NCBI GenBank assembly: GCA_028386065.3
Contig: JAKUCV010003143.1
Location: 106,430-170,429, forward strand
Source: Turnera subulata
Taxonomy: Eukaryota > Streptophyta > Magnoliopsida > Malpighiales > Passifloraceae
Direction: 5' to 3'
Length of the DNA stretch: 64,000 nt
Both the position numbers and the translations under genes were made by a program. Positions 1 to 11,275 of the stretch are shown piece by piece. The first letter of the stretch is position 1. The number at the start of each line of letters is the position of its first letter. The notes under the pieces were generated by a model. It worked only from the letters and a program-made list of their open reading frames with translations. It searched no databases and was not told where the DNA came from.

Positions 1-1328
1 AAGAATTTTAATTAAAGTATGGTACCGAAATTATATTCGGATATACGTACGGTATAATATTTTCGGAAAATGGAAATAGTAAAGGTTATCTAACCGGGAT
101 GGGTATATTTGGCAGTATTGGCATCATAGCATACCGATTATGTGCATTTATGTGTATATATTGTTTTGCTGTATAGGTTCGGATATCGGGCAGTTTCCCG
201 AGGAGCCGGCTTGGGACCGGTCATTGTCTCCGGAGTTGAGTAATCGGCCAAGGTGATGATGGATTTCCTTCAATATGTGTCTGTATTACTCGGTTATTGT
301 GTTTGATGTTTATTGCACTGCTAGTTGTTGCATTTGTTGTGATTGTTGCCGGGATGTTTATCCCAGTATTTGATTTGGTTTTCGGGATGTTTATCCCAGT
401 ATCTTGATTGATTTTTGGATGTTTATCCTTGCGTCTTTTTGGTTTAAAATAAAATGGAATTAATAATAATTTGTGGTAAGGATGTTGATCCTTGATTTTG
501 GATAGGGATGTCTATCCCGGAATTTTGGTTAGGGATGTTGATCCCTGTGATTTGGATAATGATGATATAATTGTCACGTGGTAAGTAGTGGTACGACTCG
601 ATGGTTTAAGACTATTTTGTGGTGGCCTTGACCTGGGTTACTTGTGATAAGCATGTCTATGCTTGGGATGTCTATCCCGTGATTATTTTTGGGATGTCTA
701 TCCCTGGGTTCGTATTTTTAGGATGTCGATCCCTGGGTTCTCTGGATTTGGTCTGGCACCCGAAATATGTTGATAACCAGGTCTGACTCCTACCTTATCC
801 GTGACGGGGCCTGGAAAGATAAAATTGGAAATTTGGATTTTATTTGAGTCTTTTTGGTCTTGGACCGGTTTTGGGTCGTGTCTTTTGAGTTGGGTATATT
901 TTGGCGGTCTTTGTCTGATTTCAGCTTTGAGTAATTTTTAGTGTTGCATATTGATCCTCTATCCATGGTTGTGAGAACTTCAGACTCACCCCTCACCTGC
1001 GGGCTTTCATCCCGTAGGATGAGTTATTTGTGGTACAGGTTTGGTGCATTCCAGACAGGCTGCGGCGTTATCCCTTAGTCAGGACTTGGATCCATAGTTT
1101 GCATCAGTGTCGCATACAGTGTTTTGTGAGTTATTAAGTCTTCCGCTATGCATTTTTTTTACTATTGTTGGGCCATTGGGCCGGATATGATGTTATCATT
1201 GTTTTTATTTTGGGCTGTTGAGCTCGAGTTTCTGTTGTAAACACTGTATGCTGGGCTTTGTATGATTGGGTCGTCACAGTTCCGGCACGTGTTTACTATG
1301 TACGGTAAATACGGGTCGGGGCGTTTCA
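1..1328 (+). mobile_element. 3' part of a large solo-type LTR (copy alpha)
   Basis: This is the 3' portion of a long LTR whose start lies left of the window. It ends at 1328 with TCGGGGCGTTTCA, the same terminal motif as the complete copy at 51083-54366. Bases 1-660 are the reverse complement of about 1334-1970, so a second copy of the family sits beside it in opposite orientation. No reading frame of substance is present. The last part (about 986-1328) also matches the complement of 50263-50660. I infer an LTR rather than a DNA transposon because the complete relative has TG...CA ends and a 5-bp TSD. Confidence 0.7.
351..732 (+). repeat. Array of short hairpins GGGAT-4nt-ATCCC
   Basis: About nine copies of a 14-base inverted repeat are scattered here, at roughly 351, 384, 417, 478, 505, 532, 666, 690 and 719. 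The stem is GGGAT/ATCCC or AGGAT/ATCCT and the 4-base loop is GTTT, GTTG, GTCT or GTCG. Both stem arms change together in some copies. The complementary arm (1440-1620) and the related LTR at 50880-50990 carry the same array. Confidence 0.75.
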
Positions 1329-3641
1329 TTTCCCAAGACATGCTTATCACAAGTAACCCAGGTCAAGACCACCACGAAATAGTCTCAAACCATCGAGTCG
1401 TACTACTACTTATCACGTGACAATTATATTATCATCATCAAAATCAAATCACAGGGATCAACATCCCTAACCAAAATCCCGGGATAGACATCCCTATCCA
1501 AATCCAAGGATTGACATCCTTATCACCATTTATTATTTATTCCATTACTCTTAATATCCAAAAGACACAGTGATAAATATCCAAAAACTCAATCAAGATA
1601 CTGGGATAAACATCCCGAGTCAAACCACAGTAAATGCAACATCCAACAATGCAATAATCATCAAACACAATAACCGAGTAATACAGGCACATATTGAAGG
1701 AAATCCATCCTCACCTTGGCCGATTACTGAACTCCGGAGACAATGATCGGTACCAAGGCCGGCTCCTCGGGAAACTGCCCGATATCCAAACCTATACAAC
1801 AAAACAATACATACACATAAATGCACATAATCGGTATGCTATGATGCCAAAACTGCGAAATAACCCATCCCGGTTACGTATCTTTTATTATCATCTTTTA
1901 CCGAAAATATTATACCGTACGTATATCTGAATATAATTTCGATACCATACTTTAATTAAAACTTTCCTTTAAATATTTTATGAAGGTATTTATCATTATC
2001 CAAAAATATATTTATCATAATTTTTCTAGGAAGATATATATATAGGTATATATATACATTTCCAAAATTATTTATTCCAAGTAATTATACTTTTTCAAAA
2101 ATATTACTATAATATAATTCCCTGAAAACTATAACGTACGCTTATATTTTCAAAATATTTTATGGTATTGTATTCTTCCCTAAAATGTAGTTATTATATA
2201 GTATTTTTGCAAAGGGTATGGTTCATATTTTAATTACCTTAGCTTCTTCAAAATAATATAACATGATAGTTACTTTATTATTTTCACAAAATATAACAAT
2301 ATACTATATGTTTATTTTTCCCAAAAAATATAATTTATATATATATATTCAGATTATATTCATTATTTATTATTATTCTTTTATTTTTTTCGAGATTATT
2401 TATTCCCATTAGTATACATTTTACCAATTCAGATTGGGCCAAACATTAAAACCAAATTCCAATTTATAAACCCATCAGGTGAGCCCACAAGACCTTGACG
2501 CAGGCCCAAGCCACAAGGCCCAGGTGCAAGCACCACAGTCCATGGCCCGACCCCGCCCACGATCTGACCTAGCGGATTCGGGTCGTCCTATTTCGCAAAC
2601 GGGTCAACCATCATATACAGGTCGCTCACCTTGGTTCTGTAGATGACGGCGGCGCGACGTGGAAGGGAGGCGACGGCGTTGCGAGCTGCAGGCGGCACGA
2701 CGTGAGGTTCCAGGGCGGCGGCGCGAGGAGAGGAATAGGCGGCCTCGGGTCACACGTCGTCGGGTCGGCTTCCTCCGCGAAGGTGAAGGCACGGCAGGGT
2801 CGATCCCGGTGGTCGCAGTGGCGGTGCGATGCAAAGAAGGAGAGCGGCACGGCGAGGTGTCTTCACTGCCCGTGTCTGGCTCGGCTACTCACGATGTCGC
2901 CGGCGCCGGGTGGAGATGCGACCGGGTTGCTGCAGCTCGGTATGGTGGCGTTGGCGGCGAGGAGAAGGAAAGAGAAGGAAGAGGAAGGCGATCGAGCTCT
3001 CCGGTGGTGGTGCTGTGGCGACAACGAGGAGGAAGGGAAAAATGATGGTGGCGGCTTGAGGAGGCGGTGTGGGTGGGTCACGGTGGCGGCGACGGCCTGT
3101 GTGGTTGATGTTGGTTTTACTGTGTGTTTTTTTACAATTCTTTGGTATGGTTTGTGAAGAAAGGGAGAGTACTGGGCAAAAGTTGGTGCAGGTAGAACGA
3201 AAGCAAGGATACTGAGTTGCTTGCAGGAAACAAGTGCAGGGTAGAGGAAAGAGGCAGTGTCACGGCAAAATTTCATGCAGGTCATGGGCAGCACAGTGAG
3301 TCACAAGCGTAACAGGAGCAACCACGGGCAACACAGCGGCAGCCTCAATTATGCACTACTGTGCAGCATGGGAGGCGTGTCCCGTCCGGACCAGAAAATA
3401 ACTGATACCCCCCTTAGTTATTTTCCGGCGTGATTTTCCGAAGATTCCGGGACCCGAAAAATACCAGCTTAGGTCCGAAAAATCCACGGAAAAATCTCGA
3501 GCGCGGGAAAAGACTCGGTTACGAAAAACGACGCTCGATTTACCTTTAATTAATTACCCAAGATTAATTCAACGGTAAATCATGATAAAAAGACTTTTAC
3601 AGTCCCGGTAAAAATCCAAATTTTTTACCCGGGCTGTTACA
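1329..3641 (-). mobile_element. LTR of the same family, minus strand (copy beta), interrupted by copy alpha
   Basis: Read on the minus strand this LTR starts at 3641 with TGTAACAGCCCGGG and runs to about 1331, where it breaks at the 3' end of copy alpha. The simplest reading is that alpha inserted into beta, with the rest of beta left of the window. It contains a GC-rich block (about 2600-3300), an AT-rich block (1970-2440) and the GGGAT/ATCCC hairpins. The 3380-3641 portion aligns closely with 56940-57212 of another copy. The GC-rich block has a sense-oriented open frame of 143 codons (2863-3294, Ser/Pro/His-rich) that resembles no family I know, so I do not call it a gene. Confidence 0.7.
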
Positions 3642-6123
3642 TAAGGAAAAAGGATTTAGTTAAAAATATAATAGTATAGTATACATCACGTGGAATGGTA
3701 CTTTATAGGTACTTAATATTTATTTTTCAAATAGCTACCTAATTGTAATGAAAATGCTATGCTTTCTTCTTCAAAATTTAGTGAACAACACAATTTTAAA
3801 ATATAGATGATTCATTTTAACATTAATAAAAGGACAAAGGGGACTCATATTCAGTTTTATTGGGAAGTCATTACGAATTTATAGTTGCAATTAATTAGCC
3901 TTTTTTATTTTAAAAAAATCTTTTGAAAGTACAGAACACTTTATATGACTCATAATTTTAAAATATAGATGATTCATTGTAACATTAAGAAAAATACGAA
4001 AAGGGCTCACGTTCAATTTTATTTGGAAGTCATCGTGAACTTATAGTTGTAATTTATGAGCCTTTTTTAAAAAATTCTTCTGAAAACATAGGACACTTTA
4101 TATGATACTAAAGAAAAAAAATTACAATTTCAAAATTTTAATAATATATTTATCTTTTTTTAGTAAGTTTTCTCATTAATATTTAAAATTTTTAATTTTA
4201 ATAATTTTCATTAAATAATAAAATTTCTATATTTATAAAATAATTTTTTTAAAATAAGAATATTCAGTGAAAATATTTATGCAAAAAATTTATATTGGGA
4301 GACTCACCCACCACACCTAGGTGCAAGATTTAGGTTCAATCCGGATTAGTCAGGACAAAGCTCTAGCAAAAAAAAGTTAATCCATTAGATGGATATCAAG
4401 TTTAGAATATTTAACACATACTAGCAATTTCAAAAATATTAATAAAATAATTTCAAAAATTTCATTAGATATCTTATATTATGCTAGAAAATTATTTTAC
4501 TAATATTGAATAATTATTTTAATTTCATTAAATTTCATATTTTTCTAAAAAATGTGTAAGTCTAGAAAATAGTTTAATTTAAATTTTTTTTTACTAAATT
4601 ATAAAACAAATACATTTATTTCAATTAAATTATTAAAATATAAGTATCATTTATGTTGATTGTATGCATATAAGGTTTAGAATATTTGACATATAATAGC
4701 AGTTTAATAAAGATCAGTGATTTAATTTCAAAATTTTCATAACATATCTTAAATTATGTTAGAAAATTATTCTAAAAATAATGAATCTTTAATAAATTTC
4801 ATTTAAGTTTAAAATTGCTATATTTAGAAATAATTAAATTTAAGTTTAAAACTTTATGAATAAAAACAAGCACAATTGTTAAAAATAAGTTATTAAAATC
4901 AATTATCATTTTTATATCAATTGTATGAGTATGTACTTTAGAATAATCGGCCCCCTCTAAAAATTCTATCTAGCTTCGCCACTAATTACAATGAGTCGAT
5001 CTTCAATTAATCAAGTCGAATCCTTCAGTTAATCAGGTCAACCTTTCGCAATTAAACAAGTCTACCTTATAATAATCCCATCAATAATATTAAATATATA
5101 GATCCCTACAAAGGTGACCATAAAAAAAATATAATAGGTCGACTCCTTAGATTAACAGGTCAACCTTAACATAAACATTGATAGGTTAACCTATAAGTTA
5201 ATGGGTAGACATCTTATCAAATCTCCAAAATAGAGCATATACTTATAAAATTGCTAGGTCGACATATAAAAGTCACTAGGTCGACCTCTTATTAAGAAGG
5301 ATAATGGCTACTAATATAACAACTATCATAATATTAGAGATCTTACCATCTTGGATGGATTCCTACCTAAAATATTTTTTAGTATGAATAAAAAGAAAAA
5401 TAAAAATATAACAAATAATGTTATTATAAAATTACCATATCCAACGGTTATCATTTAATCATTCATATCCAATGGACATAATCATGTGAATACCATACTC
5501 ATGGAGCACCATAGAAAAATCCTGATTCTATTAGCATAAAATAGATGACAGTGAGCAAATATAGAAATATTTTATATTTTTTTCCTTACAAGGAGAAATT
5601 GGGACTCTAAACCTTCATATTTCTCTCATAATATTGCACTAAGAAATAGGGACGGAGCAGGGGTAGGGGCCAGGCTCCCCTGGATCCAATATTTATATAT
5701 ATTTCTAGAAGTGTTTCAACAAAAATTGATTAGAGTAGTGGTTAGCAGGATGTTTGTTTCCTTGGAGAACAATGGATATTGTATACATTGATTTTATTGA
5801 TTCTATAAGGACGACCGCTCCTGCACATAACGCATTATTGCAACCGGTTAAGCTTTGCTTGCACAAAGTTTTTACAAATACATTTTAGGATTTAAAAGAA
5901 GCAGCTGTGCCAAATTATAATCCCAATGACTATTAATCATTAAAAAAAAAATTTCAATCTGGAAATCAATTCGTGGGAATAACAAACATAGCCAAAAAAG
6001 GTATCAACTCATGGGAATAACAAAGAGACAAATTATTTAAAATGACTGAAAATTAGACTATTGATATAATGATCAAAGCTTATAGGACGTCATGTTGATT
6101 GTCTATTTGAAATTATGGAGATA
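3642..6123. other. AT-rich non-genic stretch
   Basis: No convincing coding frame was seen. Contents: a tandem duplication (listed separately); degenerate repeats of AGGTCGAC-like words between about 4985 and 5300; and a segment near 4950-4985 whose complement resembles the terminus of a hAT-type element (TAGTGGCGAAGCTAG). A second hAT-like word (GACGGAGCAGGGG) lies near 5650. These are fragments and I cannot delimit an element. Confidence 0.4.
3801..4108 (+). repeat. Tandem duplication, about 150-bp unit, two copies
   Basis: Two consecutive units (about 3801-3947 and 3957-4108) share the words AATATAGATGATTCATT, GGAAGTCAT, ATAGTTG, GAGCC/TAGCC and ACACTTTATATGA in the same order with scattered substitutions. 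No coding content. Confidence 0.7.
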
Positions 6124-6534
6124 CTAGTAAATTTCTCCGTGCATCACACGGACTTAGTTATATTTATTTATATATATTTAAAAAAATAAAAAAGAGATAA
6201 TTTAAAATGTAATAAATTAAAAAAAATATATACTGACATGTGTAATGAGAATGAATAGAGAATAAATGATATTTATTGTACTATTAAAATATATTTAATA
6301 AATTATTGATAAAAATAATAAAATTTAAATTTAAATGAAAAAAATAATACTAACCTGTGCAATAAAAGAGACTGAATGAGAAGTAGTGAATGAAAAAAAT
6401 AGTAACAACAGAGAATAAAAGCACATCAGTAACTAGTAACTGTTTGCTTTTAAATAGAGAGAGCATAAAAGATGCACCAAATAAGATAGATTCAAATCAT
6501 ATCATTTCGAAATTAAAATTTTAGATAGGATAGA
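6124..6534 (-). mobile_element. Probable small non-autonomous Helitron
   Basis: On the minus strand a near-perfect hairpin (CCGTGTGATGCACGG) is followed about 10 bases later by CTAG then T, the form of a Helitron 3' end (hairpin, short spacer, CTRR, insertion before T). A candidate 5' terminus TCTATCCTATC lies at 6534 on the same strand. The interior is AT-rich and non-coding. The 3' hairpin is clear; the 5' end is a guess. Confidence 0.4.
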
Positions 6535-6695
6535 TATAAATCTTATAATTTTTTTAAAAATATAATTTTTGATTAAAAAAAGTAATTTAAATTTCAACAA
6601 AATCAATTCTTTAGAAAGTCTACACAATGTAAGATATGATGCCAAATGGCTTTTTCACATACTTTTTAATTGCCACCTGTCATCTCTGGAATCAA
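6535..6695. other. Intergenic, nothing recognised
   Basis: Short AT-rich stretch between the Helitron-like segment and the stop codon of the broken M48 gene. It would be 3' flanking sequence of that gene. Confidence 0.4.
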
Positions 6696-6739
6696 TTATG
6701 AGAAGTGATGTTTTCCAGATGGCTGACGACCCAACGATT
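6696..6739 (-). pseudogene. Last codons of the M48 metallopeptidase-like gene
   Basis: If the solo LTR at 6740-8257 and one copy of its TSD (CGATT) are ignored, the reading frame of the M48 terminal exon (8258-8458, minus) continues through this stretch and meets TAA at 6696-6698. The frame is therefore split by the LTR close to its 3' end. The tail is basic and does not match the usual OMA1 C-terminus, so the natural stop could have been elsewhere. Confidence 0.4.
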
Positions 6740-8257
6740 TGTTAGTGTAATATGCCCAAAAGCGAATCATGGATGATTATTTGTAGTCATGTATACACAT
6801 TAAGGTTATTCCAATAAGTATCGTTTATGAGATAAACGCTTGCACATACTTATAACCCTAGAATATTTCATATTCTTAAATTGTCCCTAGTCGATTATTA
6901 TTATGGAAGGGTTGTAATAATAAATTAAGACTAGCGTATGTTGAGAGTTTATATGTGATATGAATTCAACATACGGGTACAAGTTGGAGAACTTGTGGAC
7001 TGGACCGACCCACATAAGAACGCTACATGGAACGTTATATGTTTTGTCGATAGCGGTTCTTATAATGTATTGTCCTTAGACCTGTGATCATCAAGGTTCC
7101 CAACATGTGAGTCATATGCTTTGATATTATTCCTGGTCATCCGTAACTGGATGGACGTAAGGGTAATCATTGGGTATATGATAAGTGTGTAGTGGGTTTT
7201 GTATGATCCAGAGGGGATTCGTCCAACCCATATAACGGGTATATTATCGGAGTGTTTCTTGATAGAGTTGAACCGTAAATGCATGGCCATGCTCGGATAA
7301 TGATATATGATATCATTGGTATCCGTTTTACCGGTTAACTCGAGGATCAAGAAACCGAGATTAAACATATGCGAGATTGACATATTCCATGTCTCGTGTT
7401 TAATCTTGATAATGGGACGAAGGGACGATGACATGTTCCGAGGCACGTGGAATCAGTATTGATCTTGTCGTTCGGGTGGCAATGATGTGTTGCTAGACGC
7501 TGCTCTTTGCTTATAATTGTAAAATGAGATTTTACGATTATTGCCGAACGTACAAGTGCCTACAGGGTCACACACATACAGCCGTTGATTCGAGCAGGTG
7601 GTTGAACCGTGGTTGGACCATGGTTGAACCAAGGTGTGGTTGGACCGTGGTTGGACCAGGGTCGTTTTTGGGCTGGTTTGGTTCACTAAATGTCAGATTT
7701 TTGAACCAAAACATGCTGAGTTGTGTTGATAATGCTTAGTGGGAAACATGATTATGTGGAGACATAATCATGTTGCTTAGTGGACCACCATGTTGGCCAT
7801 TAACTCCACTAATGCATTATGCCTTTGAGGGTTGAGTGATCAGATCACTATTGCTCATCTTCTTCCTCACACACACTTGTTCTTGAGAGATTTTTCAGAG
7901 CTTGAGAAGAGTTCTTGAGTGGTCTGAAAAATTGAGAGAAAAACACCACACACAAAAGCTCCCGGAAACCTGTTGCTAGCACACCAGTTCGGGAGAGCTC
8001 GGGTTGAAGTCGTGAGACGTTCTTCAACCGGTTACAACGGTTCGTGTGGATACCGTAGAGGGGCGAGGCTTTTGTCTGGCTCTAGCTAATTTGGTTCTAC
8101 AGTTGGGTGAAAGACCTCAACCGTTACAGATATGAAAAATTGTTATTCGGTTTAGCTCCCTTCACATGGATCCTCCATGTGTATCCGGTATTTTTGCTGC
8201 GCATACATGTTGTATTTTGTACTTTTGATTGTCAATTGCATGAGCCGGATACTTACA
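6740..8257 (+). mobile_element. Solo LTR, 1.5 kb, TSD CGATT
   Basis: The element starts TGTTAGTGTAATATGCCC and ends GGATACTTACA. It is flanked by the perfect 5-bp TSD CGATT (6735-6739 and 8258-8262). No internal retrotransposon domain or second LTR is present, so it is a solo LTR left by recombination. The first about 490 bp match 63511-64000. A short tandem array of GGTTGGACC/GGTTGAACC words lies at about 7600-7670. It sits in the terminal exon of the M48-like gene. Confidence 0.85.
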
Positions 8258-8458
8258 CGATTTTCTTAGGCTGCAGAGTAACGTCGACCCTCGCCGCGAA
8301 TGCCTCCTAGCTGATCTGCCTTTGCTTCTTATTATTCTCTTTGTATTCTTTTCATGAATAGTTAGTGCTCTTCCCATGACATGAGGTTGCGAGAGTAACT
8401 GAGCTCTCTCCATGTCACTTGGATGCGTACTTGTAAGATCAAAAGATAGATCTGCAAG
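8258..8458 (-). pseudogene. Terminal exon (3' part) of OMA1-like M48 metallopeptidase
   Basis: On the minus strand this continues the coding frame that is cut at 30927. It encodes a segment resembling the OMA1 C-terminal region (THPSDMERAQLLSQ followed by VMGRALTI, like the plant THPSGKKRAQLLAQ...VMEEAL). The 18-bp TSD of the L1 insertion is itself exonic and encodes LADLSF on both sides of the insertion, which proves the two halves belong together. A solo LTR cuts the frame again at 8258. The remaining tail is Arg/Ser-rich and unusual for the family. Confidence 0.75.
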
Positions 8459-8515
8459 ATTGTATGATCAAGCTCTCTCCTTGTCTCTTCGTTTTGGAAG
8501 ATCTTACATCTCCTC
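8459..8515 (+). mobile_element. 5' piece of 5'-truncated L1 (L1 copy 1)
   Basis: The L1 begins right after the target duplication AAAAGATAGATCTGCAAG (8441-8458). It is interrupted at 8515 by the CACTA element and resumes at 30165. The joined L1 is about 0.8 kb and ends in poly(A) before the second TSD copy. Confidence 0.75.
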
Positions 8516-8860
8516 CACTACTAAAAAAAGGCCATTTACTCTCGGATTTAGCAACGGATTTTAAGCGTTTTGTGACGGATTTTTGGATTTGTAACGGATT
8601 TTGTCACGGATTAAATCCCTGATTAAACCCTTCGTTGCAAATCCAGTTGTGAGGGAATTTGTAACGGACCACTTTGCGAGGGATTTAGTCGGGAATGGTG
8701 TTTTACTAACTATGACGGCCTCGTTTCCCTTGCAACATTTCCGTGACTAAAATCCTCACTAACGGTGGGTTTTTTTTTTCATATCCCTCACTATTTGTAA
8801 AGTAATAAAACCCTTACAAACTAATTCCCCACTAAATCCGTCGCAAATTGTATTTACAAA
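8516..8860. repeat. Left TIR and subterminal repeats of the CACTA element
   Basis: After the terminal inverted repeat the sequence holds many direct and inverted copies of GTAACGGATTTT / AAATCCGT(T/C)GC and related words, the presumed binding sites of a CACTA accessory transposase. No gene. Confidence 0.75.
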
Positions 8861-8928
8861 AACAAAAAAAAAGCACAATACTAATATATTAATATATGCT
8901 CCTAATTATATTTTTTTGGTACAGTATT

Positions 8929-9385
8929 TGATGGAATAATACAAACTTGATCAAACTTGATCAAGGTAATAATACAACTTTGGTAATAATAATACACTTT
9001 TGATAATAATATATAGAAGAGAATAATAAATTTAGATGGAGGGAGATTGGAAGAGAAGTGTATGGAATGAGAAGAGAGTGAAGTTTATGGTTGGTTGTAA
9101 GTGTATGAAAGTGAAGGAATGAAGGAGTATTTATAGTTGGAAATGGGAGGATAAAAACAAATATGTATGATTAATTTAGAAGGATAAAATCAAAGGGATG
9201 TTATGTAAAGGAAGATGATATTAGGATTAGGACAAATGGAATTATGAAGGGTAATTAGCCAAAGAGATAATTCTAAGTAGAAGTTTGGTGTATGGGTAAA
9301 GTATTTACCGGGGTAAATTCGAGTATGGTAAAAATGAGTTTTACTGGATGGTAACAATGACATTCACCATAATTTATTTATAACA
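8929..9385 (-). repeat. 3' LTR of copia copy A
   Basis: Minus-strand start TGTTATAAATAAATT directly follows the purine-rich GGGGAGTG tract. It ends about 8929 with ...TTCCATCA. It matches the LTR at 25914-26345. The internal side has the conserved GAATACGC repeats found near the polypurine tract of all three copies. Confidence 0.65.
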
Positions 9386-9623
9386 CTCCCCATTGAATGT
9401 CATTTCACCTTTGATAGAATACGCTTAGGAAGTACTGCCTCGTTAAAAACCTTACCAAGAAAAACCCAGTGGGACAAAAACTTGGTGAAGGAAAAAAGAG
9501 TGCAGTGCGTATTCTACTATCTCTGATTTTGGCATCCCTTGATATCTCGAATCCTCCATAAACCAATCCTCTTCATCAATTCTTCAAAAGTTGTAGTAGG
9601 AACTGATTTTGTAATTAAATCTG

Positions 9624-9932
9624 TCAGATGTCACTTGAATGATTCTTGATGTTTCTTCCCTTCAATTGGGCAATACAGCTAGCATTATCTTCATAAATCG
9701 TCGTTGGAACATCTTCCTCGCTAACTAATCCATATGAATCTTGACTATGCTGCATCATCGATCTTAGCCAAGCACATTCTCGGCTAACTTCATGTATGAA
9801 CATAATTTCTCCATTATTTGAAGAGGCAACAACGATACTTTGTTTTCTAGTCACAATGATACTTGATGTATCTGCCTTTGCTTTATGTGGATCAAATAAA
9901 AGACCTACATCTGCAAAACCAACTAGATGCAC
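9624..9932 (-). pseudogene. Copia RNase H domain, copy A
   Basis: An open stretch of 102 codons encodes a Ty1-copia RNase H (GFADVGLLFDPHKA, SREC.WLRSMMQH, IYEDNASCIAQLK). The usual IYEDNAACI motif is well kept. It is the best preserved coding part of copy A but is isolated from the RT by stops, so it is not functional. Confidence 0.75.
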
Positions 9933-10034
9933 CTTGGCCTCACAAGGTTAAAATAATTCCATATACCAAGATAATAGAATATGTATTTATAGCAAAAGCT
10001 TCAGGCTTTATGTTACAAGCAATGCATATTGTAC

Positions 10035-10311
10035 TTAGACAAGGTACTCCAGGACCTGTCTAATAGCACGGTATTTGGAAGCTTCTTCTGGAGTTCCAAT
10101 CACTAAACATATCAACATAAATTTATCCATACTCATAATGATCATGTAAAGATTAACTCCAAATTTTGTAATTTCCCAGAAATTAGTTGCTTCAGACAAC
10201 TTGGATCCTTCAGGGATCTTCATGTATATTTCACGACTTATGGATCCATAGTAGGCTGTAAAAGCATTCATTTGATGCATTTCTAATTCTTTTCATATAA
10301 TGCCAGACTTA
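10035..10311 (-). pseudogene. Copia reverse transcriptase remnant, copy A (downstream part)
   Basis: Encodes a damaged RT segment around the motif IYMKIPEGSKL (normally DVVTAYLYGSLD...IYMKIPEGFK). The catalytic region is not intact. The RT is cut at 10312-10321 by the Mutator-like element; upstream RT sequence resumes at 11276 on the minus strand. Confidence 0.6.
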
Positions 10312-10321
10312 TAAAAATAAT

Positions 10322-11265
10322 GGAATAATGTCACATTTCGTCCCTATGTTGCCCCCTCAAATTGAAATTCATCATTGTGTTGAGTTTTGATTCGTTTTGA
10401 ACCCTCAGTTGGTCAATTTTTTAAGATTTTAGTCATTTTTACCGATTTTACCCCTAAATTCAGCCCTTTATTATTCAAACTAATTTACCCACCCGAAATT
10501 CGACCCAACCCGGAACCCTATTAAAAAATCTCCAATAAACAAATAACTCTACCTCTCAACATCAAAAATTTGAAAATCATAAAAGAATACAAACTATTTT
10601 TTTAAAAAAATTAAAAAATCATAAATTAAATTATTTTTAATTTTAAAAATTTTAAAATTTAAATATATCTTCTCCACATTTTTTTATTTTTTTCTTTCTT
10701 CTTCTTGTCCTCCTCCTCCTTCCCCTTCAACATCAAAAATTTAAATATTATAAAAAATACAAATTATTTTTAAAAATTTTAAAAACTAAAAATCATAATT
10801 TATATTATTTTTTTAATTTAAAAATTTGCAAATTTAAATTTTTTTATCTATTTTTGTTCTTATTTATTTTCTCCTTTCCTTCTTCTCCACACATCCAAAA
10901 AAAATTATATGTTTAAAAATTTTAAATTAAAAAATAATTTACTTTAATATTTTTTATTTTAAAAAAAATTTAAAATTTTTTTGTACTTTTTTATTGATTT
11001 CTAAAATTTTGATATTGGGAGATAGAGTTATATATTTATTGGAGATTTTTTAATGGGGTTCCGGATTGGGTCGGTTAGTTGGGTCGAATTTCGGGTGGGT
11101 AAATTGGTTTGAACAATAAAGGGCTGAATTTAGGGGTAAAATCGGTAAAAGGGACTAAAACCTTAAAAAATTGACCAACTGAGGGATCAAAACCAATCAA
11201 AACTCAACACAAGGCTGAATTTCAATTTTAGGGGGCAACACAGGGACGAATTGTGACATTAATCC
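10322..11265. mobile_element. Mutator-like foldback element (MULE-MITE), 944 bp, TSD TAAAAATAAT
   Basis: Termini are GGAATAATGTCACATTTCGTCCCT and, complemented, GGATTAATGTCACAATTCGTCCCT. The inverted arms are about 200 bp long. The perfect 10-bp TSD TAAAAATAAT lies at 10312-10321 and 11266-11275. The sister copy B has the uninterrupted site at 24978-24987 with one copy of that word, so the insertion is later than the copia duplication. The interior is AT-rich and non-coding. Confidence 0.92.
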
Positions 11266-11275
11266 TAAAAATAAT

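Noticed and set aside
2604..3294. Long overlapping frames in GC-rich DNA (both strands)
   Set aside because: Low-complexity Arg/Pro/Ser/His-rich translations in several frames at once, no family match, inside an LTR; explained by GC content.
7453..7739. Asn/Gln/Pro-rich repeat frame in the solo LTR as a protein
   Set aside because: It arises from the GGTTGGACC tandem words; no start context or family support.
8162..8413. 83-codon minus-strand frame as a separate small gene
   Set aside because: It is the M48 terminal exon running into a solo LTR; the last about 30 codons are LTR sequence.
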